Part shown: one piece after another, positions 42,186 through 54,776 of the stretch
Numbering within the stretch: position 1 is the stretch's first letter
How the letters are laid out: every line of letters starts with the position of its first letter
NCBI GenBank assembly: GCA_905116865.2
Contig: CAJHNH020000845.1
Span: 309,395-373,394 of the forward strand
DNA from: Candidula unifasciata
Taxonomy: Eukaryota > Mollusca > Gastropoda > Stylommatophora > Geomitridae
Direction: 5' to 3'
DNA: 64,000 nucleotides
Made by a program: the position numbers and the translations under genes
Notes under the pieces: generated by a model
The model's database searches: none
Seen by the model: only the letters and a program-made list of their open reading frames with translations
What the model was told of the DNA's origin: nothing

Positions 42186-42224
42186 ATACCCATATATAGC
42201 ACAAAGACCCATTTTATTTCAGCT

Positions 42225-43300
42225 ACAGGTGGGGGGGGTGGGGGGGGGGGGAATTGTTAAATATGACAAAGTGTGCAGTAAAGTGTCATGCCACTGATAG
42301 ATCAGGCATCAAGTGCTATATTCAATGTTAATGTTCTTTCACACTAGTCATTGACTCAAAGATGATGTGGTTAAGATAACACTGACTACCTTTACTTTCC
42401 ATGAAATTTCCTGGTATTTGAGGTAGAGTTTGAAAACAAGACTCACCCAGTGTAGATTAGGTTGCAGGACCTTGCAGCCAGCCAGCCAGCCATCACTAAC
42501 AGACTGGACAATCAAGAACCCTACCATGACTGTACCAGAGATGAACACACGGTGGCACAAAGTGCTCCCATTCAGATGAGAATCACCCAGAAATCCTGTT
42601 CAACCTGTAGGTTATATATATATAGGGCCCCCGATGACAACCAGGCTGGGGCTTTACATAGAAAAAAAAAAAAACTCATATTGAGACGGATTAATTCAAA
42701 GTAGCTAGTGAAGTTAAGCATTTATTGGCAATCTGTAATCATCATCATCATCATGAGAACAGTAAAATAACTCTAGGATCTGCCAACAGATGATATAATC
42801 TATGACAGAGCTATCTAATGAACGTATGCCCCATGAGCCAGATTTGGCCTAGCAAGTGGGGCACGGATTATTCTGTTTCTATTCTTGGTATTTCAGACAA
42901 AAGCCCTTAATGATCCCCATTTTCACATTTGTGGTTCGGGAGTTAGTTGAACAGCCGTGATCCATGATAGTGGGAACTTATTTAAACTGTGTTAATGAGG
43001 CTGTTAACCTCCTGTCCTCATACAGCTGGTACTTTCACCTTTAGCTCCGGATGGCTCAAATCCTGAGCATTATGTACTGTATTTGCCCAAGTAAAAAAAA
43101 TATAAAACTGTCAGTTAACCTCCTGTCCCCACACCGCTGTTACTTTCACCTTTAGCACTGGATGGTTCAAATCCTGAGCATTATGTACTGTATTTCCATA
43201 AGTACAAAATGATCCTTAATTTTGGGACCGGACATTAGAGGTTTAAAAATAATGTGTATAAGATGTACAGTTTTTAGAACCCATATGTCCTCTACAAAAA
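42225..43300. other. Intergenic with a small direct duplication
   Basis: A G-rich run lies at about 42230-42251. At 43010-43200 a segment of about 115 bp with TTAACCTCCTGTCC and GCATTATGTACTGTATTT is present twice. No gene. Confidence 0.4.
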
Positions 43301-44955
43301 GAAATAGTGAACAAATGCAAAGTGGCTAAAGAAGCCTGGCTGAATCAAATGTGTACAGAGATTGGGGAAAATCACAGGAAAGACTCACATTCCATGTACC
43401 AACAGATAAATATGTTAACAGGAAAGATGACACGTAACAGCACTGGATGTTTGAAATCAAAAGATGGTGACTTATTAATGGGACATAGTAATATAATTAA
43501 CAGGTGGACAGAGTATATAGGGGAATTGTATGATGATAATAGACCAGATGTAGAACTGCAGACCAACAATGATGGTCCACCAATAATGACTGCAGAAGTT
43601 GAGGATACATACATCATATGAAGAAAGGAAAAGCACCCGGGCCAGACAACATCTCACTGGAAGAAATCGAAGCACTGGGAGATTTTGGAATTGAAATAAT
43701 AACTAAACTTTTAAATGATATTTATAATAGTGGGTATATTCCAAATGACCTTTTAAAATCCATATTTATAGCTCTGCCAAAGAAACCAGGCACTTTAAAA
43801 TGTGAAGACCATCGCACAATAAGTCTTATGAGTCACATGACTAAGATTTTACTGAGAATAATTATGAGAAGAATAAGAAACAAAATTAAACCAGAAATCA
43901 GCGATGAGTAATGTGGATTTGTAGAAGGAAAAGGTACAAATAATGCCATTTACATCCTAAGGACATTGTCCGAAAGAGCTATAGAAGTAAATACTGATTT
44001 GTACTTATGCTTCATAGACTATACAAAAGCATTTGACTGTGTGAAGCATGAAGAAGTAATCAAACTGTTAGAAAAATTAAACGATGGGAAAAATCTAAGA
44101 ATAATAAAGAATATGTATTGGCAGCAAACAGCAGCTATAAGAATTAACAACTGTTTAGGTACATTTCAAAGCATAAAGAGGGGCGTACGACAAGGATGTG
44201 TACTGTCACCTGATTAGTTTTCAATATACAGTGAATATATAACGAGATCTTTAATTGATATGCCCCGAATTGTGGTTGGTAGGCACAATATAAACAATTT
44301 ACGTTATGCTGATGACACAGTCTTGATAGCAACAAGTCAGAAAGAATTACAGGGAATGATAGACACTGCATATGGATAACATCAGATGGAAGATGCATAA
44401 CTAAAATAAGAACCAGAATAGGACAGGCAAAAACTGCATTTTATAAAATGAAAAACATCTTGTGCAATATATCCTTGTCATTGAGAGTTAGAAAAAGAAT
44501 TCTTGCTTGCTACATACATCCAGTTTTAACATATGGATGTGAATCCTGGACAATCAGTAGGCAGGCCAAACAATTTTTAGAGGCCTCAGAGATGTGGTTT
44601 TACAAAAGAAAGCTTAGAATACCTTGGACAGCCAAAAAAAAGCAACCAAGAGGTTTTGAAAGAGGTGGGAGCCTGAAGACAACTTATCACAGACATCAGA
44701 AGAAGACAGTCATCATTTTTCGGAGATGTTATGAGAAGAGGGAAAATATAACATGTTGTAACCACTGGAAAGATCTTTGGAAAAAGGGATAGAGGAAGAC
44801 AACGAGAGAAGATGCTTGACAGTCTTGTTGCATGGCATGGAGGTGTGTCAGCACCCGAACTGATACAAGCTGCAGAAAAATCGTAGATTATGGAGAGGCA
44901 TGATCGCCCACGCCAGTCGGCAAGGCACCTGATGATGATGATGATATGTCCTCTA
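43300..44955 (+). mobile_element. Degenerate non-LTR retrotransposon (reverse transcriptase part)
   Basis: Coding blocks in order: 43307-43621 (pre-RT), 43618-43911 (KKGKAPGPDNISLEEIEAL, SIFIALPKKPGT, HRTISLMSH), 43966-44217 (LCFIDYTKAFDCVKHEE, IKRGVRQGCVLSPD) and 44218-44380, with the catalytic YADD at 44305-44316. After a gap, 44395-44800 gives RKRILACYIHPVLTYGCESW and RIPWTAKK. Two in-frame stops (near 43909 and 44215), a frameshift and a deletion make it dead. It ends in GATGATGATGATGA. Tail copies of the same family lie at 38550-38890 and 54590-54970. The LINE clade is not assigned. Confidence 0.85.
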
Positions 44956-44959
44956 TAAG

Positions 44960-46200
44960 TGCATCTTATACTTGGGGAAATGCAGTAATTGATGATGATG
45001 AATGAGGACATGGGGAACTAAGAGTAGTCAAAAAGATGGGGAGGACATATTGTGCAGAGGGCAGGATAACTTGGTCGGTAAGGGTTAGTTGAAAAAGATC
45101 TTACATACAGTTTTCAATAGATGAGGAATTGTGGAAACATACAGGACTCATTCACAACCTTGTGTGCAGTATAGCCCTGTTTTAGAAAACACAAATTTAC
45201 GTACACCTAGAAAATATGAAAAATTCAGTATTTAATAATGATATAATTTTTGTAACAAAATCACTAGACATGACATGGACTGTTTCAAGGATTCCACTTG
45301 TGTTAAAACAGTAACAATTTCAGTTCGTTCGACATTAGTCTCCCCAAATATAGTAGGTCACTTTTCATTCAGGTTACAGGTGTGTCCTGCTCTGTTGTTT
45401 GGTTTCTGCAATGTCTTGCATTTACGTTTTCATTCCGAGAAAGAGAATGCCTGTGACATAGGTTGCAGCACCTCTGGGGGGAAGGGGGGGAACTGTGTTA
45501 GACCCAGTTTCTCTATGCTTTTGAAGTGTTAAAAGTGCTGGCATGCTGAAATATACAATATGCGATTTCAACGGCATTGCGGAACACCTCCGTAACTGTG
45601 TATGAAGGTCACAGGGCTCAGGAACTACCAATCAGAAGTGAGCTAGTGTGTACATGGGCGGGGTCTGGGGAGACTAACGTCAAACCAACCACATTTTTAT
45701 ACATTTGGATGGCTTTACCTGGGATTAGAATTGAACCTGTGTCTCTGGATGTGAGAGGCAGGTAATCTAACAATTTAGCTGTATTCTCCAAGTGCTGAGA
45801 TATTTTGCACACACAAAAATAAAGAATGGACATCAAGACTCTCAACTGATAATACAGTCATACTCAAATATAAGAGGTCACATATAATTGTACAGATATA
45901 GCTTTTGTGTCAACAACTACAACGGTTTATGATATGTACACAACAGACAACATGTGTATAGTCAAATCTTAGCACTGACTGGTTGCCCCCCCCCCCAAAA
46001 AAAAAGTTGGAGAAAATCTACTTGGTCAGAAGCTGTTTTCTTTCAGTAAGTTACTAATTTATTCATAGTTCTGCCTTCACCCCAGGGTTACTCCATTCCT
46101 GTGTTAGCTAACACTGCAAAGAAAGCCCATTGCTGTCCCTTGTGAAACAAAAATGGAAACGGACTGCAGTATCTGCAAAGCCAATAGCACATACACACAA
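44960..46200. other. Intergenic, no gene recognised
   Basis: No motif-bearing frame. A CCCCCCCCCCAAAAAAAAA junction lies at about 45986-46005. The rest is unassigned. Confidence 0.35.
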
Positions 46201-46204
46201 AAAA

Positions 46205-46460
46205 TGTGAAAGTCTGGAATTGCCATGGCAGAGAGGCTAGGCGCTCGCCGCGGATCGGAAGGTCATGGGTTCGCTCCCTGGTGGAGCCGAACTTTTTTCA
46301 TAAATGACCTTGGCTCCCAGGTAGACCCAGCTTTGAGTGGGTGCAGTCCTGGGAAGTAAAGCCGGCCAGCATGATGCTGACCACATCACCTATCTTGTGC
46401 CGATTGGTCTATAAAAATACAGGTCTAGCCCTACAGGCGGGGTTTACTTACTTTAAATGT
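46205..46460 (+). repeat. tRNA-derived SINE family 1, copy 3
   Basis: A-box region GGCAGAGAGGCTAGGCGCTC, B box ATGGGTTCGCTCCC, then GTAGACCCAGCTTTGA, CCTGGGAAGTAAAGCCGG and GATGCTGACCACATCACC. One of the best preserved heads. Confidence 0.87.
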
Positions 46461-46554
46461 AAAAGTCAGCCATTTCCTTCAGCAAGACAAAAACAGCTCA
46501 TATGTTCTGGGTGTCTCATTTCAACGGAGCACATTCCCTCAATCAGTTCAAGCC

Positions 46555-46850
46555 AAGTCATTGCAGACTGACTTTCTTTTGTCAATATCTGCTTTACCCC
46601 CCCAACGGAGCATAGACCCTCAATCAACTCATTGCAGACTGACTTTCTTTTGTCAATATCTGCTTTACCCCCCAATGGAGCATAGACCCTCAACCAACTC
46701 ATTGCAGACTGACTTTCTTTTGTCAATATCTGCTTTACCCCCCAACGGAGCATAGACCCTCAACCAACTCATTGCAGACTGACTTTCTTTTGTCAATATC
46801 TGCTTTACCCTCCAACGGAGCATAGACCCTCAACCAACTCAGGCCAACTC
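46555..46850. repeat. 70-bp tandem repeat, about 4 units
   Basis: ATTGCAGACTGACTTTCTTT recurs at 46560, 46630, 46701 and 46771. Each unit ends in GGAGCATAGACCCTCAA-type sequence. The word GGAGCATAGRCCC also appears singly near 52653 and 57169, so the unit was seeded by a dispersed repeat. Confidence 0.9.
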
Positions 46851-46964
46851 ATTGCAGATTTGTTTCTTTTTTCCTCTGGTATGTTTGAGGGGGTATTCAG
46901 AGTCAGAAAAATGACCATCATACAACACTTGTCAAAATGAAGACTCACTGCATCAGCATTAGAA

Positions 46965-47110
46965 ATGATTATCACACAACAATTGTCAAAATAATGACTG
47001 TCACACAACAATTGTCAAAATAATGACTGTCACACAACAATTGTCAGAATAATGACACACAACAATTGTCAAAACAATGACTCACAACAACAATTGTCAA
47101 AACAAAGATT
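46965..47110. repeat. Short tandem repeat around CACACAACAATTGTCAAAAT
   Basis: About five units of 22-29 bp with a CAATTG palindrome in each, variable in length. Confidence 0.8.
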
Positions 47111-47139
47111 GCAACTGTAGTATACAATACTACTACTGC

Positions 47140-47400
47140 GCATTCACCGGCTGTAAGCTCAAGTCGAAAGTTCTGGTTGTTCATCCACCTCCGTACTTTA
47201 GTTTTGTTCCCAAACCTGAGTGCAAATCCGTTTTACAGATTTAACTTGTCTGTATGTAGATTTGGTTCCTTGCCTCTCAGACGGATGCAATCCGACTTAA
47301 AAGGGTGCCCTCAATTGTTTGACTACAAAGACATGTTTCTAGGGGAGGCAGTGGGTCTATTCTTGTTGTCCCCACAATAGGGGCCCCGGATGAAGGGGAG
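47140..47400 (+). repeat. Interspersed repeat family A, intergenic copy
   Basis: TTCACCGGCTGTAAGCTC, GAAAGTTCTGGTTGTTCATC, GTTCCTTGCCTCTCAGACGG, GGAGGCAGTGGGTCTATTCT and GGGGCCCCGGATGAAGGG. Near full length. Confidence 0.75.
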
Positions 47401-48185
47401 CACACAGAAAGTAAGAAAAATGATCACCACATGTTAAAATGAAGATTGTCATTGTAGTATTAACATGCACTGTACATTAACTGTGTTTTACAACATACAG
47501 CTAATTTTATGTAAAACAAGCTATTTCAAAATAATTTTGTTCCCATTGTAAATTTCAATAATGCGGACACAAAGAAGACACTGCACAATTTATTGCCTGG
47601 CATATTTCACTGTATCTCTTCAAGCGGAGACTTAGTAGAGATACTGGGTCAAGATCAGCCAAGAAGATATACCCTAATTCTTCAATATGGCATCATTTTC
47701 TTGACTCAAGCCACGTCATTGATAAGGATAACAAATTCAGACATTTGCTTAAACTAGCCAAAGCCATATCAATAAAGATTAACTAGAATTTTATGTTTAA
47801 AAAATGTGTGAAAATTTTAAAGTTACCATGACAATCAAGAGTGGTTGTTAATCTTGAATTGTTAGTGTAGATGTGTACAGTGTAATCTGACCACTTGATA
47901 TGGGCACTTCAGCAAATAGGATTCATTTTTGTGCTTGATCATATGTTTTGATGTCACACTTGAGTAATGCACTTGTCAAGATACAGCAAAATAGGCCAGA
48001 CAAAAAACTGTGCAATGTATTTGTGTCCGGATTATATAAATGAGCAGATACCTGCTTTAAATGTCCCAGGGAAAAACAAACTAAAATGGTCTATCTCACC
48101 AAGCAACATGGAAAAATGCATGACTGGCCCCTCAAACTGTACAGAAGTAACAAGAAAGCACAATAATAGCTGAACATCCTTTTAT
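47400..48185. other. Intergenic AT-rich stretch
   Basis: No gene or repeat recognised. Confidence 0.35.
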
Positions 48186-48189
48186 TAAC

Positions 48190-48715
48190 TATACCGAACG
48201 TCCTCTCACACTGTAATTAACTATGTTGGACATTCTCTCATATTATCAACTATATTGAAAGTACTCTCGTAATTAACTTTATTAAACGTCCCCTCATATA
48301 ATCACCTATACTGAAGTTCTCTCATAAGTAACGATATTGGAAGTTCTCTCATAAGTAACGATATTGGAAGTTCTATCATAAGTAATGATATTAGAAGTTC
48401 TCTCATAAGTAACGATATTGGATGTTCTCTCATAATTTACTAGACTAGAAGTCCTCACATAATTTACTAGACTAGAAGTCCTCACATAATTTACTAGACT
48501 GGAAGTTCTCACATAATTTACTAGACTGGAAGTCCTCACATAATTTACTAGACTGGAAGTTCTCACATAATTTACTAGACTGGAAGTTCTCTCATAATTT
48601 ACTAGACTGGAAGTTCTCACATAATTTACTAGACTGGAAGTTCTCTCATAATTATACTGGAAGTTCTCTCATAATTATACTGGAAGTTCTCTCATAATTA
48701 ACAGTCACTGTCGTA
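48190..48715. repeat. 27-bp minisatellite, about 15-18 units
   Basis: Core GGAAGTTCTCACATAATTTA with CTAGACT. The left units are a GTAACGATATT variant. Both sub-types keep (A/G)GAAGT(T/C)CTC. It opens a - strand frame that is only repeat translation. Confidence 0.9.
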
Positions 48716-48719
48716 ACTG

Positions 48720-49020
48720 CTTTATAGACAAGGAATTTAAAAGGAGACATTTCCTTATATTAAATTGATATAGCAGATACTTCATTACATAACAATGATA
48801 TAGGAGACATCACATAATGCTGATATAGACATTTCTTTCCATAACACTGATACATAGGACATTTCCTTACATAACACTGATACATAGGACATTTCCTTAC
48901 ATAACACTGATACATAGGACATTTCCTTACATATAAACAGAGGAGACATTTCCTGACATAACACTGATATAGGGGACATTACACAGAAACGATAGAGGAG
49001 ACATTTCCTTACACAAAACT
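48720..49020. repeat. Degenerate left flank of the 30-bp array
   Basis: Units contain CATTTCCTTACATAACACTG with ATACATAGGA. They are divergent versions of the 30-bp unit that dominates to the right. Confidence 0.85.
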
Positions 49021-50850
49021 AACAGAGGGGACATTTTATTACATAACACTGATAGAGGAGACATTTTATTACATGACACTGATAGAGGAGACATTTTATT
49101 ACATAACACTGATAGAGGAGACATTTTATTACATGACACTGATAGAGGAGACATTTTATTACATAACACTGATAGAGGAGACATTTTATTACATGACACT
49201 GATAGAGGAGACATTTTATTACATGACACTGAGAGGGGAGACATTTTATTACATAACACTGATAGAGGAGACATTTTATTACATAACACTGATAGAGGAG
49301 ACATTTTATTACATGACACTGAGAGGGGAGACATTTTATTACATAACACTGATAGAGGAGACATTTTATTACATAACACTGATAGAGGAGACATTTTATT
49401 ACATGACACTGATAGAGGAGACATTTTATTACATAACACTGATAGAGGAGACATTTTATTACATGACACTGATAGAGGAGACATTTTATTACATAACACT
49501 GATAGAGGAGACATTTTATTACATGACACTGAGAGGGGAGACATTTTATTACATAACACTGATAGAGGAGACATTTTATTACATGACACTGAGAGGGGAG
49601 ACATTTTATTACATAACACTGATAGAGGAGACATTTTATTACATAACACTGATAGAGGAGACATTTTATTACATAACACTGATAGAGGAGACATTTTATT
49701 ACATGACACTGATAGAGGAGACATTTTATTACATGACACTGAGAGGGGAGACATTTTATTACATAACACTGAGAGGGGAGACATTTTATTACATGACACT
49801 GATAGAGGAGACATTTTATTACATAACACTGATAGAGGAGACATTTTATTACATGACACTGATAGAGGAGACATTTTATTACATGACACTGATAGAGGAG
49901 ACATTTTATTACATGACACTGAGAGGGGAGACATTTTATTACATAACACTGATAGAGGAGACATTTTATTACATAACACTGATAGAGGAGACATTTTATT
50001 ACATGACACTGAGAGGGGAGACATTTTATTACATAACACTGATAGAGGAGACATTTTATTACATAACACTGATAGAGGAGACATTTTATTACATGACACT
50101 GAGAGGGGAGACATTTTATTACATAACACTGATAGAGGAGACATTTTATTACATAACACTGATAGAGGAGACATTTTATTACATAACACTGATAGAGGAG
50201 ACATTTTATTACATAACACTGAGAGGGGAGACATTTTATAACATGACACTGATAGAGGAGACATTTTATTACATAACACTGATAGAGGAGACATTTTATT
50301 ACATAACACTGATAGAGGAGACATTTTATTACATGACACTGAGAGGGGAGACATTTTATTACATGACACTGATAGAGGAGACATTTTATTACATGACACT
50401 GAGAGGGGAGACATTTTATTACATAACACTGATAGAGGAGACATTTTATTACATAACACTGATAGAGGAGACATTTTATTACATGACACTGATAGAGGAG
50501 ACATTTTATTACATGACACTGATAGAGGAGACATTTTATTACATGACACTGATAGAGGAGACATTTTATTACATAACACTGATAGAGGAGACATTTTATT
50601 ACATGACACTGAGAGGGGAGACATTTTATTACATAACACTGATAGAGGAGACATTTTATTACATAACACTGATAGAGGAGACATTTTATTACATGACACT
50701 GATAGAGGAGACATTTTATTACATAACACTGATAGAGGAGACATTTTATTACATGACACTGATAGAGGAGACATTTTATTACATGACACTGAGAGGGGAG
50801 ACATTTTATTACATGACACTGAGAGGGGAGACATTTCATTTCATAACACT
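49021..50850. repeat. 30-bp minisatellite, about 61 near-identical units
   Basis: The unit is exactly 30 bp: GA(T/G)AGAGGAGACATTTTAT-type, then TACAT(A/G)ACACT. Only two variable positions matter: GATAGAGG against GAGAGGGG, and ATAACACT against ATGACACT. One unit has TTATAACATG (near 50240). Because 30 is divisible by three, frames stay open for over 600 codons on both strands, but the predicted products are pure repeats with no start context. I treat them as non-coding. Confidence 0.97.
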
Positions 50851-51270
50851 GACAAAAGAAACATGTCATTTCATAACATAACACTGATAGAGGAGACATT
50901 TCATTACAGAACACTGACAGAGGGGACATTTAATTACATAACACTGATATAGAAAACATTTAATTACATAACACTAATAGAGGGGACATATCCTTACATA
51001 ACACTGATAGAGGGAACATTTAATTACATAACACTAATAATGGGGACATTTCATTGCATAACACTGATAGAGGGGATATTTCATTACATAACACTGACAG
51101 AGGAGACATTTCATTACACACCATGGACAGAGGGGACATTTCATTACATAACACTGATAGAGGGGATATTTCATTACATAACACTGACAGAGGAGACATT
51201 TCCTTACATAACACTGGTATAGGGGCATTTCCTTTCATAAGACCGATATGGGGACATTTCCCCTAGGTGT
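50851..51270. repeat. Degenerate right flank of the 30-bp array
   Basis: About 14 units, now with CATTTCATTACATAACACTG and GACAGAGGGG variants. Divergence increases with distance from the homogeneous core. Confidence 0.88.
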
Positions 51271-51680
51271 TTTTTTTTAAACTGACTAGTACAACACCCT
51301 GGTCAACCCAGGCTAAAATATAAATGCCAGGCATTTTTTTCCTTAAAGTACAGTGCAGACCTGATGAACAACTCAGTCGCAGCGCTGATTAACAGAACTC
51401 AATTGTAGACCTAATAAACAGAACTCAATCGTAGATCTGATAAACAGAACTCAATCGCAGACCCGAGACATGATTTTTCTTATCAGAAATGTCTTTTATT
51501 CAGATAAGAGTTCAAGCAAGAAGACGAAACAAACCGTTCTTCAAAAGAGAGATTCGCCACATCTTAGACTGCCTTAAGCTGTCTGCATTGCACTGTAGGA
51601 CAGAATGGTGACGAGGAAAGCAACTGGACAGCCCAACTCATCAAGTCATGGCCTACAACGTGTAAAGGCATAGCAATTTA
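51270..51680. other. Non-coding, with short AACTCAATCG repeat
   Basis: A 24-27 bp motif, CTGATAAACAGAACTCAATC, occurs about three times near 51390-51465. No gene. Confidence 0.5.
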
Positions 51681-51684
51681 TGGT

Positions 51685-51930
51685 AGCCATGGTATTGTAG
51701 CGGCTAGACGCCTACTTGAAGGTCCAGGATTCAAAATCTGCATCGAGGTTTCATCAAAATTGGCCTTTGCTCCCTGGTCGACCCAGCCTTAAGCAGGAAG
51801 CAGAAAATGTCCTGGGAAGTAAAGGCAGTCAAAGTGATGCTGGCCACATCATCCAGTCCTGCGCCGACTGGTCTGTACCAATGCAGGTCTAACACTATAT
51901 TCCCAATGCTTCAAGGGCTTTAAAATGGTT
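51685..51930 (+). repeat. tRNA-derived SINE family 1, copy 4
   Basis: GTAGCGGCTAGACGCC head, then GGTCGACCCAGCCTTAA, CCTGGGAAGTAAAGGC and TGATGCTGGCCACATCATCC. Confidence 0.82.
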
Positions 51931-52334
51931 ACTTATAGCAATTCACACCCGAGCAGTTGTATTGGCTTTGAGACCTTTTAATATACAAGATACAAATTAC
52001 ATATAATATGAGAATCGGACAAATGCCGCCACCATAATCACATACAAATAATACAACTGGCATATTATATAATACATATTTTTTAAATAACTTTTTTCTT
52101 TAAGACTGCAATGTGAAATTATATATAGCATTCTATGCCACACTGATCAAATGTAGGATTGTGAAACAGCAGCAAGATCATGGACCGATATTTAAAAAAA
52201 TCTTACAACTGCTGCAAAAAAATTGTCATTCTCACTCGGGTTTTGTTCGGAAATGAAAGACTAGCATGTTAATTTGAGACTGGAAACATTTAACATAAAC
52301 TGCAGCGTACCTGTCAACATCAACATTCTAAGTC

Positions 52335-52620
52335 AGGCGTATACCTCACTGTGGTGTAGAGGCTAAACACTCGTCTGCAGATCAGAAAGTCATGGCTTCA
52401 GTTCCCAACAGGGCCAGACTTTAAAAATAAAATGACCTTGGCTTCCAGGTCGACCCAGTCTTAAATGGGTAGCAGGTAAAATCCTGGAAAGTAAAGGTGG
52501 CCGGTGTGATGCTGACCACATCACCCACCAAGTGCCCTTAGACTTATAACATATAGGTCTAGCCCGATATGCCTAAAGGCATGGAACAGTGTCCTATATA
52601 CTTTTACTTTACAGGCCTCT
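52335..52620 (+). repeat. tRNA-derived SINE family 1, copy 5
   Basis: GTAGAGGCTAAACACTCG, then GGTCGACCCAGTC, CCTGGAAAGTAAAGG, GATGCTGACCACATCACCC and GTCTAGCCCGATATGCC. It lies about 350 bp past the GULO stop. Confidence 0.84.
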
Positions 52621-52970
52621 ATCTTTTTCTTCTGCCTTTCTAACCCCTAATGGAGCATAGGCCCCAGCCAACTCAGGCCAAGAGTTCTATCCTTCGCAGC
52701 TCTCCCCATGACCTCTCCATCTATCCAACGCATTTTATATACACCACAAAAGTCAACCCCTGGATTTGGAAATTATTTTTTAAGACTTGAAAACTCAACT
52801 TATTTGTTGTAAATTACGGTACAGACAATGTCACTTGTACATCAAGACAACAGTTCTCCTGATACAACTCAAGGAACATTGTACCACTACAAACACAACA
52901 ATTACCCAAACACAGCTGAAGGGAGATTGTACTTGAAGCAAACAGAACGTAAAACATACTAGCACTTTAA

Positions 52971-53126
52971 TCAGATACAAATTGTTGAGGCTGGTCTCTT
53001 GTTGAACACCCGTTCCAGATTTGAGTTCAGAAACATTCCATTGGGATCAAGCCTGTCTCGTACAGCGCAAAATTCTGCCCACTTGGGGTAGAGCTTTTTG
53101 AACTCTGTGCCAGTAAACTTGTGATC
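52971..53126 (-). CDS. GULO: GULO last exon
   Basis: Acceptor TTTCCCTAG before GATCACAAG. Encodes DHKFTGTEFKKLYPKWAEF, RDRLDPNGMFLNSNLERVF and a tail, then TGA at 52971-52973. Phase 0. ATTAAA overlaps the stop region (52964-52969) as a weak poly(A) candidate. Confidence 0.93.
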   Translation of the reverse strand, partial: DHKFTGTEFKKLYPKWAEFCAVRDRLDPNGMFLNSNLERVFNKRPASTICI

Positions 53127-54745
53127 CTAGGGAAAGTAAACATGAAACTCATTTAGCATGACTTGTTTTGTAAATCTGCATGACAACTCTTGTAAACAGC
53201 TGTTCTGGGACAAATAGTTTTTTTAAACAGCGAAGTCGACTAAACAATTTCTTGAATAAATGAATGAAGCAAGAATTGACATCACTGAACAAGGAACATT
53301 CTCACACGTGCTCCATCCCCTTCTTCAGTAGCTACATCACTGAACTTGGAACATTCTCCATCCCATTCTTCAGTAGCTACATCACTGAACTTGGAACATT
53401 CTCCATCCCCTTCTTCAGTAGCTACATCACTGAACTTGGAACATTCTCCATCCCCTTCTTCAGTAGCTACATCACTGAACTTGGAACATTCTCCATCCCC
53501 TTCTTCAGTAGCTACATCACTGAACTTGGAACATTCTCCATCCCCTTCTTCAGTAGCTACATCACTGAACTTGGAACATTCTCCATCCCCTTCTTCAGTA
53601 GCTACATCACTGAACTTGGAACATTCTCCATCCCCTTCTTCAGTAGCTACATCACTGAACTTGGAACATTCTCCATCCCCTTCTTCAGTAGCTACATCAC
53701 TGAACTTGGAACATTCTCCATCCCCTTCTTCAGTAGCTACATCACTGAACTTGGAACATTCTCCATCCCCTTCTTCAGTAGCTACATCACTGAACTTGGA
53801 ACATTCTCCATCCCCTTCTTCAGTAGCTACATCACTGAACTTGGAACATTCTCCATCCCATTCTTCAGTAGCTACATCACTGAACTTGGAACATTCTCCA
53901 TCCCCTTCTTCAGTAGCTACATCACTGAACTTGGAACATTCTCCATCCCCTTCTTCAGTAGCTACATCACTGAACTTGGAACATTCTCCATCCCCTTCTT
54001 CAGTAGCTACATCACTGAACTTGGAACATTCTCCATCCCCTTCTTCAGTAGCTACATCACTGAACTTGGAACATTCTCCATCCCCTTCTTCAGTAGCTAC
54101 ATCACTGAACTTGGAACATTCTCCATCCCCTTCTTCAGTAGCTACATCACTGAACTTGGAACATTCTCCATCCCCTTCTTCAGTAGCTACATCACTGAAC
54201 TTGGAACATTCTCCATCCCCTTCTTCAGTAGCTACATCACTGAACTTGGAACATTCTCCATCCCCTTCTTCAGTAGCTACATCACTGAACTTGGAACATT
54301 CTCCATCCCCTTCTTCAGTAGCTACATCACTGAACTTGGAACATTCTCCATCCCATTCTTCAGTAGCTAACAAAATGTCAACATGCCAGGAGTACCAGTG
54401 ACCACCTGATTAAAAGTCAATTTCTTGTTCTTCTTCAACAATTCTTCTGATAGAATTCTGACATCAAGAGGTCAGTAGCCTTGATGAAAGCTACTGGGCA
54501 GTCCCAATCTCTCTCCCTCTGTATCATACAGCTTGACTGATGTAGTTGTGTAGAAAGAACTTGGAGGCGACGGAGACTCTGGTTTTTCAGATGAATGTTG
54601 AGTATTTCTTGGACTGCCAGAGTAACTAACAAGAATTGCTTCTAGGAAGCTAATGAAAGCAGATCAATATATATAGCTATAAGGAAAAGACAATCACTGT
54701 TCTTTGGTCATGTGATGAGGAATTGGGGGGGGGGGGGGGGGGGGT

Positions 54746-54776
<31 letters not shown>

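Noticed and set aside
48927..50929. Open frames of over 600 codons on both strands (repeated MSPLSVLCNK, QCYVIKCLL and TLIEETFYY readings)
   Set aside because: They are translations of a 30-bp tandem array, whose length is a multiple of three. The same DNA is open in three frames at once, with no flanking exon or start context.
48720..51270. CRISPR array
   Set aside because: Units are contiguous with no unique spacers, there are no cas genes, and the DNA is eukaryotic.
53264..54401. Three overlapping frames of about 350-370 codons
   Set aside because: Pure readings of the 45-bp array, lying wholly inside a GULO intron.
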